A DNA stretch of 64,000 nucleotides from Piscicola geometra (taxonomy: Eukaryota > Annelida > Clitellata > Hirudinida > Piscicolidae), in NCBI GenBank assembly GCA_943735955.1, contig OX030968.1:7063162-7127161 (forward strand). The letters are read 5' to 3'. Within the stretch, counting starts at the first letter, position 1; each line of letters opens with the position of its first letter. Position numbers and translations under genes: made by a program. Positions 34,265 through 45,405 of this stretch are shown piece by piece. The notes under the pieces are model-generated. The model made no database searches, was not told the DNA's origin, and worked only from the letters and a program-made list of their open reading frames with translations.

Positions 34265-36218
34265 TACTCCTTTACACATTGCCATTATTTATAGGCCACC
34301 TAATAACTCACTCACTAATTTCATCATACAATTCTCCCAACTCATCGATTCATTAACCTCCCTAAATTCTAATTTAATCCTGTGTGGAAATTTTAACGCT
34401 CCTCATACTTCTAACTCTACCACACTAATTAATGAAAAGCTCCAAAATATCATCGACGAATACAACCAATATCAGCACATAAACGCACCAACTCACGAAA
34501 ACGGCAATACACTGGACCTACTCATAACCTGCATCAACGCATCTAGTATCATTACTAATCATTCTATACATCCAACACTATTTTCAGATCATCATCTCAT
34601 TTCATCTACCCTATCATTAATAAAGCCAATTCCTATCAGCACCATAATTAGATACCGTAGGATCAAAAAAATAGACTGGATCAATTTCAATATTGACCTC
34701 AAATCATCTTCTATATTAGATTGCAAGAGTTGCACTACAGACCAATACGTCGAACACATAAACAATGTCATCCTCAAACTATTAGATAAGTATGCGCCAC
34801 TACAAACAAAAGTCATACGACGATCACACCAAAATCGCCACAAAATTTCACTGGAGGCAATTAGAGCCAAAAGACACAGAAGGAAAGCTGAGAAAACTTA
34901 TTTCAAAGATCCTTCATCTTCTAATAAACAACTATATAATAAAGCTAAAGCATCAACAAGAGAAGCAATTATCAAATCAAGAATAGAAATAATTAAAACG
35001 GAAATAGATTCATCCAATAACCCACGTACTCTATGGCACAATCTAAATAAACTATTACACCGGCAAAAAAATGATCCATCCAACAACTCAAGCAATACAA
35101 ACATGGCTTCCATCTTCAACAACTTTTTCAGCAGCAAAATTGAAAATATTCATAAGAATATTGATAATCTCCTATCACAACCTCAAAACGAACAGTTCAC
35201 ACACACTCATAGAAAAAACATCATTGACCCCATATCTAACTTTAAACCAACAACATCTGAAGATATATTACAAATTATTCATGCTACATGCACGAAGACA
35301 TCGCCCATAGATCTTTTTCCTCACCAAGTTATAAGACAATGTAGCTCAATATTGTCAAAAGCCATCTCACAGCACGTCAACTTATCTTTCCAAGAAGGAT
35401 GTTTTCCATCTACTTTCAAAGCAGCCCAAATTACATCAATATTAAAGAAAGCCAACCTCGACACAACCAATCCAGCAAATTATCGACCTATTTCCAACCT
35501 GTCTACCATATCAAAAATTATGGAAAGGGCCGTTTTAAAACAATTAAAACCTCATTTCACCTCCAATCCAAACTACCCCAGTCATCAATCAGCCTACAGA
35601 CCTTACCACTCTACAGAAACAGCCCTACTTCATCTAACTGACCACATTTTCAACGGATTTTCAAAAAATACCACCCTCCTCGCATCACTCGACCTATCAG
35701 CAGCCTTCGACACCATCAGCCATTCCATCCTCATAAACAGACTTCATAAAGAATTTGGAGTTGATGGAAAAGCTTTAAACTGGCTGTCATCTTATTTAGA
35801 AAATAGACATTATCAAGTTAAATTAGGTACAAACATCTCATCACCAACCAATATACAACACGGCGTTCCTCAAGGCTCTGTTCTTGGACCGCTTCTTTTC
35901 ACCACATACATCTCACCTATCTCAAATATAGTCAACCAATTCAATATAACCTACCATAAATATGCTGATGATATACAACTTCTTCAATTCATCACACCTA
36001 ATACATCCAACCAAGCTACTAGTAATCTCACATCTTGCATACAAACCATGGAAACTTGGTTCCTCAATAACTACCTCCAGTTTAACACCACTAAATCAGA
36101 AATAATAAAACTAGGCACCCCTTATCAATTAAATAGTTTAAAACAATATAATCTGTCAACATCAACTCAGATAAAATCCCCATCAATAACACTCTCAAAA
36201 TACTCGGAGTCACCCTAG
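34239..36218 (+). CDS. LINE ORF2 fragment: endonuclease C-terminal half plus reverse transcriptase
   Basis: The first codons (to about 34265) are minisatellite. Then AIIYRPPNN, LILCGNFNAPHTS (endonuclease block usually GDFN; here the catalytic Asp is Asn), TLDLLIT and LFSDHHLIS (terminal SDH). RT motifs: NYRPISNLSTISKIMERA, QSAYRPYHSTETALLHL, SLDLSAAFDTISHSIL (motif A intact), HGVPQGSVLGPLLFTTYI and KYADDIQLL (motif C). The frame stops at 36218 through a frameshift before the C-terminal domain. Lacking the endonuclease N-terminus and shifted at the C-terminus, it cannot be autonomous, though the polymerase core is intact. Confidence 0.85.
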   Translation: MYLIIYIVFTPLHIAIIYRPPNNSLTNFIIQFSQLIDSLTSLNSNLILCGNFNAPHTSNSTTLINEKLQNIIDEYNQYQHINAPTHENGNTLDLLITCINASSIITNHSIHPTLFSDHHLISSTLSLIKPIPISTIIRYRRIKKIDWINFNIDLKSSSILDCKSCTTDQYVEHINNVILKLLDKYAPLQTKVIRRSHQNRHKISLEAIRAKRHRRKAEKTYFKDPSSSNKQLYNKAKASTREAIIKSRIEIIKTEIDSSNNPRTLWHNLNKLLHRQKNDPSNNSSNTNMASIFNNFFSSKIENIHKNIDNLLSQPQNEQFTHTHRKNIIDPISNFKPTTSEDILQIIHATCTKTSPIDLFPHQVIRQCSSILSKAISQHVNLSFQEGCFPSTFKAAQITSILKKANLDTTNPANYRPISNLSTISKIMERAVLKQLKPHFTSNPNYPSHQSAYRPYHSTETALLHLTDHIFNGFSKNTTLLASLDLSAAFDTISHSILINRLHKEFGVDGKALNWLSSYLENRHYQVKLGTNISSPTNIQHGVPQGSVLGPLLFTTYISPISNIVNQFNITYHKYADDIQLLQFITPNTSNQATSNLTSCIQTMETWFLNNYLQFNTTKSEIIKLGTPYQLNSLKQYNLSTSTQIKSPSITLSKYSESP

Positions 36219-36960
36219 ACAGCAAACTCACTTTCAAAAACCACATCACATCTATCATCCAATCATCACACTATCATCTCAAAGCAATCAAACACATACG
36301 CCCATTCATCACTTCTGATCTCTCCGCCTAACTTTCCCAATGTCTAATACTAAGCAGACTTGACTACTGTAACTCGCTATTATATAATATCACCAATCAA
36401 GAAAGAAATCGTCTACAGTCAGTTTTAAACAAGGCGGCTAGAATCACACTCAACTGTGATTACCCAGGCCATCACCTTGTTCAATCATCAAATGATAATC
36501 TTATAAAACTCCACTGGCTTCCTATAGATTTTCGAATATCCTTTAAAATAGCCATCACCACATTCAAAATTCTTCAAACTTCAATACCGTCATATCTCAG
36601 CAAACTCATAACTAAAAAAACATCAAACAAACAACTGCGTTCATCTTCATCTCTTCTCCTCAACCAAGAATCCACTACAAACAACATCTCAAAAAGAGCT
36701 TTCCGTCATGCAGCTCCAACAACTTGGAATGCCCTTCCATCTGCACTTCGAAGCATCAACCAATTTTCGACTTTCAAAGCCAAACTGAAAACTCATTATT
36801 TTAACTTAGCCTATCATTCTTAATAATTACTCCATGCTACTTTTTGCTTTCTTTTCCATAACATTACTATTATAATTACTTTTATTTCTTTATTGCATTA
36901 CGACGCAGTGAAAGCGCTTCAGTTGCGTGCCCGGGCGCTATACAAAAATGACAATTATTA
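34265..36960 (+). mobile_element. 5'-truncated LINE (L2/CR1 group) inserted in a minisatellite
   Basis: The element interrupts the 19-bp array. It starts inside the endonuclease domain and ends with GGGCGCTATACAAAAATGAC followed by TTATTATT. After the 659-codon frame a frameshift near 36190 leads into LKILGVTLDSKLTFKNH, LSRLDYCNSLLYNI, KLHWLPIDFRISFKI and AFRHAAPTTWNALPSALR, the conserved C-terminal region. One stop interrupts it near 36330. This is the youngest-looking LINE here, with a long intact reading frame. Confidence 0.88.
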
Positions 36961-36964
36961 CTTA

Positions 36965-37290
36965 TTATTATTATTTAATAATTTATTTTTTATTTAATAA
37001 TTTATATTGTATTTAATAATTTATATTGTATTTAATAATTTATATTGTATTTAATAATTTATATTGTATTTGATAATTTATATTGTATTTAATAATTTAT
37101 ATTGTATTTAATAATTTATATTGTATTTAATAATTTATATTGTATTTAACAATTTATATTGTATTTAATAATTTATATTGTATTCAATAATTTATATTGT
37201 ATTTAATAATTTATATTGTATTTAATAATTTATATTGTATTTAATAATTTATATTGTATTTAATAATTTATATTGTTTTTAATCATTTGT
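36965..37290. repeat. 19-bp minisatellite TTTAATAATTTATATTGTA, right part
   Basis: About 17 copies, continuation of the array at 33860-34264 in the same phase family. Confidence 0.9.
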
Positions 37291-37745
37291 ATTGTATTTG
37301 ATAAATTTAAGTTCGTTTCAATTATGTAATTTAAAAAATTTAGTCCGTTTTATTTATTTAAAATTGTGAAAAGAATCTATAAAAAATCCGTTTTTTATAT
37401 AAAAAGTCCGTTTTATTTATTTAAAATTGTGAAACAAATCTATAAAAAAAATCCGTTTTTTATATAAAAAGTCCGTTTTATTTATTTAAAATTGTGAAAC
37501 AAATCTATAAAAAAAATCCGTTTTTTATATAAAAAGTCCGTTTTATTTATTTAAAATTGTGAAACAAATCTATAAAAAAATCCGTTTTTTATATAAAAAG
37601 TCCGTTTTATTTATACTAAAATATTAACAAGGAGACTTTTTCTCCGAGAGACTTTTTCTCCAGGAGGTTTTTTCTCCGGGAGGCTTTTTGTAGAAGGTAT
37701 TTTATCCGAAGGCTTTTTCTCCGAGAGGCTTTTTATCCCACATTA

Positions 37746-39469
37746 TATCCCACATTATATTTTATCCTACATTATATCCTACATTATATACATTATATCT
37801 ACATTTTTATCCCAGGAGGGAAAGAATAATCGGAAATAAGAAGTGCTTTTTATACAATTTTATTAATTTTAATGAATGTAAATAATTGTTAGAAATATTT
37901 TTAATTAACAAATACTGAGGAGAGACTAATTAATTAATAAATATCAAATAGAAGACATGAAACTTTCGGAGTTGTATGTGAAATGTGGTTAGAGCTCCAA
38001 GGAGAAAAGAAAAATCGGAAAAAAGAAGTGCTTTTATATATTTTTATTAATTTTAATGAATGTAAAAAAAATTTTTAGAAACAATTTTAATTAACATATA
38101 CAAAGAAGAGACTAATAAATTAAGAAATATCAAATAGAAGACATGAATAATCTGGAGGAAAAAGTGCTAGGGCTTCAGATTGAGCACTAGTGCAAAGCTT
38201 GCAAGCTCCCACTGGAGGAAGAAGTGCTTTTTATATAAGACTAATTAATTATTTTAAATTTTTTTTAGCAAGTGTAAGAAATATCACATAGAAGACATAA
38301 ATAAGCTGGAGGAAGAAGTGCTAGGGTGTTAGATTGAGCTCCAGTGCAAAGCTTGCAAGCACCCCCCTGAGGAAGAAGTGCATTTTACATAATTTTATTA
38401 ACTTTTTATATAATTTTGTTAACTTTTTATATTATTTTATTAACTTTTTATATAAATTTATTAACTTTAATGGCATTTATTAATTTTAATAAATGTAAAA
38501 TAATTTGTATAAAAAATTATAATTATCAAATACTAAGAAAAGACTAATTAATTATTTTAAATATTTTGTAGCCAACTTAGGAAATATCAAATAGAAGACA
38601 TAATAATCTAGAGGAAGAAGTGCTAGGACCTCAGATTGAGCACCAGTGCAAATCTTGCAAGCACCCACTGGCTACCTAATTCACCAGGCAGATGAGCTCT
38701 GCAGTTGAAGGACATACTGTCTTCAGAACGACTCTTCTAAACATGAAATTAATTGAAATAGTTATTTAATTAATTTATTAAAATAGTAAATTTTTTTATT
38801 TTCATTTTGGTTAAATCAGTCATTCAGTCAGTCAGTCAGTCTATAGGACTATAAGCTGGAGTCTTGAACAACATTGGGTGCTTCAGTTTCTGTTTTTGCT
38901 ACATCTAGAATAGACTATTTTAACTCATTTTATTATGGCTAATAATACTTTGAAGCTTTTAGTATTTATATTATTAACTTATAAAACTATAAAAATAATA
39001 TTTTTAGTTAAATAATATATAGTATTTATTTTATTAATTTATAAAAATAATATTTTACATTTATAAAATTTTGAATAAATCAGTCAGTCAGACTATAGGC
39101 TATGTTCTTAAACACTATTGGGGCACCTCCAACCAGTTTTTTCCATTCCTTTTGATTTTCTGATAGTCTCAAACAGTCATTGAGCTCAAACCTTATCCAC
39201 TCCACTATATTGTTCTACTATCATTCCTTTGTCTGCTTCTTTTTGTGCTCCCTGGTCAGTGCCTTGAAGATAATGACAACACCATCATATATAATGTTGT
39301 GATGATGAAGATGCTGTATTGGTAAAGACAATGATTCTGTGGCAATGATTATCATGGTGATGTGGGTGAAGTGAAGGGTGATTAAATTATTTTTTAAAGC
39401 TGGTTGTTTTTTAAATATTTTCTAAATAAAATAATAACCATGTGTTTTATTTTATTTATTATTCAATAC
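37746..39469. other. Degenerate retroelement remnants
   Basis: Three partial copies of the GAAGAAGTGCTAGG...GCAAGCACCCACTGG block of the short retroelement lie at 38155-38215, 38300-38370 and 38610-38740, each separated by AT-rich DNA. A minus-strand patch at 39090-39290 reads WIRFELNDCLRLSENQKEW and LVGGAPIVFKN, resembling the extreme C-terminus of LINE ORF2 proteins. No host gene seen. Confidence 0.5.
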
Positions 39470-40403
39470 TCATCGAGAACCAGCAGAAAACTTAATGATT
39501 AAAGTGAGGAATCAACAACAACCAAGTCAAATTTATTCAAATCCTATTTCCAGATTGAAAGAAAAAAATAGAGCAAACATTAGATTAAAGTTTTAAATTT
39601 TAATCTTTTAGTTTTAAGGATCACGTATTCTTTTTTAAAGATTATTTCATTGAAGACTTCTTATAATCACGATCAAGAACCAGCAAACAATTTCATAGTT
39701 AAAGTGACGAAACAACAACAGCCAAGTCAAATTTATTCAAATGCTATTTCGAGATTGTACGAAAAAAATATAGCAAACATTAGATAAAAGTATAAAATTT
39801 TATTCTTAAAGTTTCAAGGATCACGTATTAATCACGTATATTTTCTTGAAAAGTAATTTTTTGAAGATTTTTATCCAAAAGAATTTTAATCCGGAGGGCT
39901 TTTTATCCAAAAGAATTTTAATCCGGAGGACTTTTTATCCAGAGGACTTTTTGTCCGGAAGACTTTTTGTCCGGAGGACTTTTTGTCCGGAGGACTTTTT
40001 GTCCGGAGGACTTTTTGTCCGGAGGACTTTTTATCCGGAGGACTTTTTATCTGGAGGACTTATTATCCGGAGGACTTTTTATCCGAGGACTTTTTGTCTG
40101 GAAGACTTTTTGTCCGGAGGACTTTTTGTCCGGAGGACTTTTTGTCCGGAGGACTTTTTATCCGGAGGACTTTTTATCTGGAGGACTTTTTATCCGGAGG
40201 ACTTTTTATCCGAGGACTTTTTATCCGAGGACTTTTTATCTGGAGGACTTTTTATCCGGAGGACTTATTATCCGGAGGACTTTTTACCCGAGGACTTTTT
40301 GTCCGGAGGACTTTTTATCCGGAGGACTTTTTATCTGGAGGACTTTTTATCCGGAGGACTTTTTATCCGAGGACTTTTTATCCGGAGGACTTTTTATCCT
40401 AGA
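39470..40403. mobile_element. Foldback-family core with expanded 16-bp array
   Basis: 39475-39850 is homologous to the central region of the foldback elements (GAACCAGCAG..., AACAACAGCCAAGTCAAATT, GGATCACGTATTAATCACGT). It is followed by about 32 units of the 16-bp repeat CCGGAGGACTTTTTAT (39880-40400). The array is open in all three plus frames (FLSGGLFIRRTFYPED-type), a consequence of a 16-bp period, not evidence of a protein. The opposite arm is not present. Confidence 0.75.
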
Positions 40404-40406
40404 ACC

Positions 40407-41611
40407 AATTCAATGTGAGATTTATTGAGTGAATTCAATGTGGGATTAATTGAGGGAATTCAATGTGGGATTTATTGAGGGAATTCAATGTGGGATTAAT
40501 TGAGTGAATTCAATGTGGGATTTATTGAGTGAATTCAATGTGGGATTTATTGAGTGAATTCAATGTGGGATTAATTGAGTGAATTCAATGTGAGATTTAT
40601 TGAGTGAATTCAATGTGGGATTTATTGAGTGAATTCAATGTGGGATTAATTGAGTGAATTCAATGTGGGATTTATTGAGTGAATTCAATGTGAGATTTAT
40701 TGAGTGAATTCAATGTGGGATTAATTGAGTGAATTCAATGTGGGATTTATTGAGTGAATTCAATGTGGGATTAATTGAGTGAATTCAATGTGGGATTTAT
40801 TGAGTGAATTCAATGTGGGATTTATTGAGTGAATTCAATGTGGGATTTATTGAGTGAATTCAATGTGGGATTTATTGAGTGAATTCAATGTGGGATTAAT
40901 TGAGGGAATTCAATGTGAGATTAATTGAGTGAATTCAATGTGGGATTAATTGAGTGAATTCAATGTGGGATTAATTGAGGGAATTCAATGTGAGATTTAT
41001 TGAGTGAATTCAATGTGGGATTAATTGAGGGAATTCAATGTGGGATTAATTGAGTGAATTCAATGTGAGATTAATTGAGGGAATTCAATGTGGGATTAAT
41101 TGAGTGAATTCAATGTGGGATTAATTGAGGGAATTCAATGTGGGATTAATTGAGTGAATTCAATGTGGGATTAATTGAGTGAATTCAATGTGGGATTTAT
41201 TGAGTGAATTCAATGTGGGATTAATTGAGTGAATTCAATGTGGGATTAATTGAGGGAATTCAATGTGGGATTTATTGAGTGAATTCAATGTGGGATTAAT
41301 TGAGTGAATTCAATGTGGGATTAATTGAGTGAATTCAATGTGGGATTAATTGAGGGAATTCAATGTGGGATTAATTGAGTGAATTCAATGTGGGATTTAT
41401 TGAGTGAATTCAATGTGAGATTAATTGAGTGAATTCAATGTGAGATTTATTGAGTGAATTCAATGTGGGATTTATTGAGTGAATTCAATGTGGGATTAAT
41501 TGAGGGAATTCAATGTGGGATTAATTGAGTGAATTCAATGTGAGATTTATTGAGTGAATTCAATGTGGGATTAATTGAGGGAATTCAATGTGGGATTTAT
41601 TGAGTGAATTC
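40407..41611. repeat. 25-bp satellite GAATTCAATGTGGGATTAATTGAGT, ~48 copies
   Basis: Exact 25-bp period. Each unit contains an EcoRI site. Three positions vary (GGGATT/GAGATT, TTAATT/TTTATT, GAGTGAATT/GAGGGAATT) and the variants are intermixed along the array. It follows directly on the 16-bp foldback array. Confidence 0.95.
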
Positions 41612-41792
41612 TGAACATTCATCACAGGCGCAAATAACTTGCAACTACCAGTGCAGGGTTCAATTTTAAATTTTATGAGTTTTACATTTATGAGACGACA
41701 CCTACGTTCTTGAAGCATTTCGATGGATGATCAAGATCGATTTAGATGCCAAAAGTCTCGCTTACTTCGTCATTCTGCATCGAACTGTGTAG

Positions 41793-41863
41793 CTTGAATG
41801 TTACAGCAGCTGAAAACTATTGGATAGGTTTGGCAGACAAGCCACTGAAATGGCTCTACAGAG
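41793..41863 (+). CDS. Possible isolated exon, C-type-lectin-like motif
   Basis: Acceptor TGTGTAG, open frame LNVTAAENYWIGLADKPLKW, donor GAG/GTGAGC. YWIGLxDK...W resembles the WIGL block of C-type lectin-like domains, and splice signals fit on both sides. No neighbouring exon with the conserved cysteines was identified, so this is tentative. Confidence 0.25.
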
Positions 41864-42010
41864 GTGAGCTCTGTCGTCTATCAGCCTACATTTTCTACTA
41901 TATATAGTGTTCAATTTCTTAAATTACATTTTTAGATCACGTGTCTTTGTATTTCTACTGAATATTTCGTCTTTTAAGTTATTTTATCATACTTTATCAA
42001 GAAGATATCA

Positions 42011-42636
42011 ATCAATCAATCCCTAATGATTTATATAGCGCCCTTTTCTAAGTGAACAAAAGCGCTCTTCAAATAAATTCGTTAAATAAAACGGTTTTTA
42101 GACCACTACCAATATATATCAATTTAAATAGAAAAAAACAAACAATCAATCTCAATAATCCAATCTCACCCACACCACCATGATAATCACCGCCAAAAAA
42201 TCACTATCACCACAAAAAAAAATTCAATCATCACTACAGTACCAACACTCATACCACGGCACAATCATCACCACATCATTCTCAAAACCATAAAACACAA
42301 TCATCATTCTTCTCAATTTTCTGTCCTGCCACTGGTGTCGAGGCTGCGATAGAGGGTGAAGGAGAAGTCCTTGCCAGCACTGGAACTGCTGCTGCTATGG
42401 AAGGTTTTCTTCTTTATGTCGCAGCTCACTTGATTCCCTGCGGCCATCCTGGTCTGCTGCGGCCATTCCTTGACAGATTCAAAACAACCAACATTCGCAC
42501 AAAAAACATTCTAATTAATTAAATTTAATTTTTATTCAGACTTAAAATTTTAAAATTTTAATATATTATACCCAAAACCATTTATTCTACAAATTTATTT
42601 GAGCGGCTGCCAAAATGGCAGCCGCTAAGCAAAGAA
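42011..42636 (-). mobile_element. Chimeric short retroelement
   Basis: On the minus strand it begins with the palindromic head type (AGCGGCTGCCATTTTGGCAGCCGCTC at 42630-42603). It continues with the AAGGAATGGCCGCAGCAGACC body of the 20516 element and ends with its 3' terminus GGGCGCTATATAAATCATTAG and a TTGATTGATTGAT tail at 42011. Head and tail thus come from two families seen separately at 20 kb. Confidence 0.7.
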
Positions 42637-42891
42637 CCATCAAGATACTCTGAGTCTTTTGTCGTTCATGCACTTCAAGAGTTTTCATTCAGTGAATTCT
42701 CTGTTTAACATGTTGGAGCTATATAACGATCAGAAAGAGTTTGTTTTTTGCAGCAATGATACAAAATGCATAACCATAAAGGTAAATGAGTCATATTTAT
42801 TTATACACAAAATTTTAAAAACGAAAACATCTTTATATTCATTTCAACTCCCTGGTACATCAGATCTTAGAAGCTCTTCAACCACACAAAC

Positions 42892-43185
<294 letters not shown>

Positions 43186-43477
43186 CATTAAATTAATTAT
43201 GCTTTTACTAACTCCATAAATCCTCACAAACACAACTCAACAACAACTTACTTTTATATAATTTCTATAAGTTAAAGTATTTTTAGACTTTCTTTTTTAA
43301 AGTATCCGTGAAAATCTCCCATCAACAAACATGCAAATAACTTAAATTGATCTGCATGCTTTAGTAGCACTCATTCATTCATGTTGGTTGTCTAACTGAA
43401 TACTTCAAGAAAAGTACCCGAAAAAAAGCATTCAAGCGCCAAAGCACAAACTCTCAGGCAAAGATCCACTTTCGGAA

Positions 43478-43834
43478 ATTGTTCTCTTCAGTGAACATCT
43501 TTCTCACTGAGGTTAGGCTGTTCTCTCCAGTGAACATCTTTCTCACTGAGGTTAGGCTGTTCTCTCCAGTGAACATTTTTCTCACTGAGGTTAGGCTGTT
43601 GTCTCCAGTGAACATTTTTCTCATTGAGGTTAGGCTGTTCTCTCCAGTGAACATTTTTCTCATTGAGGTTAGGCTGTTCTCTTCAGTGAACATCTTTCTC
43701 ATTGAGGTTAGGCTGTTCTCTTCAGTGAACATCTTTCTCACTGAGGTTAGGCTGTTCTCTTCAGTGAACATCTTTCTCACTGAGGTTAGGCTGTTCTCTC
43801 CAGTGAACATTTTTCTCATTGAGGTTAGGCTGTT
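43478..43834. repeat. 39-bp minisatellite, ~9 copies, open on both strands
   Basis: Unit starts TTCTCTCCAGTGAACATCTT and ends GAGGTTAGGCTG. The 39-bp period is a multiple of three, so both strands stay open (minus-strand repeat NSLTSMRKMFTGE, plus-strand LFSPVNIFLTEVR). No domain is recognised and flanks are not coding-like. Confidence 0.88.
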
Positions 43835-44075
43835 CGCAAGCATGATGGCAAGAAGATTTTCGTTTGTTCGATAGCAAGTCCTGTCTCTTGTTGCAGTAAA
43901 CTATAAAACTGGAAACAAAATAGAATACAATAGTGCTTAACTTTTTTATATTTATTAAATAAAATGTCATTTATCTCTAGCTTGAAAAAAACTGTTGAAA
44001 TAGAATTCCAAGCATCGATTTACTCCTATGAATTACTGAAGTTCGAGCAGAATAGCTTCATAAATGCATTGTATT

Positions 44076-45196
44076 CAGACCTGGGAGTCGAATTCTTTTC
44101 TAAAATGACTTGACTTGGGGTATAAATGACTCACAAATCGACTTGAAACTGACTTCTGGAAACAGAAACGACTTGACTTGACAATAAATCAACCGACTTA
44201 ATGAGACTTTAATAACTTTAACAAGCTTTTTTTTTAGCTTGGATTGTAACTATCTTCTATGTAATAGATTTACCAACTGTTTTTTTTAATGAAAGACATA
44301 ATAATTGCACAATTTATTAGAAATAGAAAAGTAACAATAAATAATAAGTTTGTAGTCATATTGGCAGTTAATTGTTTTTAATAGCATCTTCTTTAGTTAT
44401 TGGAAAATATTTAGAATAATTGTCATGCACAAAAGATAATAAATTGGCACGATGTGGTGCCATAGAGGATCTTTTGACGTTCAGCATGGGTCCACAAGTA
44501 GAAAACATACTTTTAACGGGAACACTAGAAGCGACTGGCTAGTAAAGTTAAAAAGAACAAATTATTTTGCTGGTTTTTCCAAAATGCCAATGGCGACTCA
44601 TCTTCTTTTGCAATTAACAAACGGAGATACTTGGTGATTTCTTCGTTGATTCGCATTTCAATACTATAGTTATCGTTGTTTTGTCTCAATTTTTGTAAAA
44701 GCTTCATTTTCTTGGTTGGCTGGGAATGTGGCTTTGCTTCTATTTTATCAATTTTTAAAACACTAGTATTCATATTATTCGATTGTTTTGCCATTTTTAT
44801 CGAGATTGTTAATGAAATAATTCAATATAACTTAAAACTAACAAATAATTATAATAATTTAACACGACCACCTAACTTCCAACACAGTTATGAAAGGTTA
44901 ATGTGTAATTAATCAACGATTTTGTGTGTACAATTAGCGCGCTTATTTCGAGCTTTGCTTTTACTTTGTTTTACGATGCTTAGACATTTTATAAGTCAAA
45001 CATTAATTATTTAAGACTTTAAAAAAATTATTTATAAAAGATTTTGAGCTATATTAGAATTTTTTTTAAATATTTGAATTCACATAAGTTTTAAATTTGT
45101 ACGTCGACTTGATTTTAAAGTGACTTCGCTAATAAAATTCGACTTGAACCGACTTGATAGGGCAAGTCGATACGGAGTCGCCTTATTCAAGGTCTA
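44076..45196 (-). mobile_element. hAT element, 1.1 kb, with near-perfect 8-bp TSD
   Basis: Ends CAGACCTGGGAGTCG (left) and, reverse-complemented, TAGACCTTGAATAAGGCGACTC (right), flanked by ATTGTATT (44068-44075) and ATTGTAAT (45197-45204). Subterminal GACTTGA/TCGACTTG motifs are repeated at both ends (44098-44200 and 45100-45175). It contains the C-terminal part of a transposase on the minus strand. Confidence 0.75.
44368..44794 (-). pseudogene. hAT transposase C-terminal fragment with frameshift
   Basis: 44794-44530 reads INEEITKYLRLLIAKEDES and LAFWKNQQNNLFFLTLLA. After a one-base frame change the next piece reads SSVPVKSMFSTCGPMLNVKR and HRANLLSFVHDN, ending TAA at 44368. Together these are the hAT dimerisation domain (xxxPxxxxFSTxGxxxxxKRxxLxxxxxxxL). 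The N-terminal catalytic part is absent. Confidence 0.8.
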
Positions 45197-45405
45197 ATTG
45201 TAATACATTGCAATACATTGTAGTAGGCATCAAGCAATAAAATTTGTATTGCTTGATGCCTACTGGACTATATTTTATTGAATTATTTACGTATTCTGCT
45301 TGTCTTCGCTTTTTAAGTAAATATTAATATCAATTTTAAAGTATTATAAATTTATTTTATGAATAGGCACAATTGTCCAAGAATAATGCACGTTTTTATA
45401 GACTT

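Larger units (their letters stand above)
31572..37745. mobile_element. Large tandem-repeat element with family A left end and family C right end
   Basis: The left end GGGATGCAGTCGATTCACCC with five CCGATTCACCCC units and AAAACGGACTTT is homologous to 10575. A SINE splits the left array. The right end (37627-37745) has the GGCTTTTTCTCCGAGA units of the 56-57 kb foldback family, preceded by four copies of a TTTATATAAAAAGTCCGTTTT block (37330-37620). Between lie AT-rich arrays and an inserted LINE. No matching 8-bp duplication was found, so this may be a recombinant of two elements rather than one insertion. Confidence 0.5.

Noticed and set aside
39846..40428. Three overlapping 139-190-codon plus-strand ORFs with FLSGGLFIRRTFYPED repeats
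   Set aside because: A 16-bp stop-free unit cycles through all three frames, so all are open at once; this is not protein-coding evidence.
40407..41611. CRISPR-like array appearance (25-bp repeat)
   Set aside because: Repeats are contiguous with no unique spacers, and the context is eukaryotic. It is a satellite.
42735..42785. Possible 28-nt micro-exon (TTTTTTGCAG ... AAAG/GTAAAT)
   Set aside because: Splice-like signals but too short and with no partner exon. Chance cannot be excluded.
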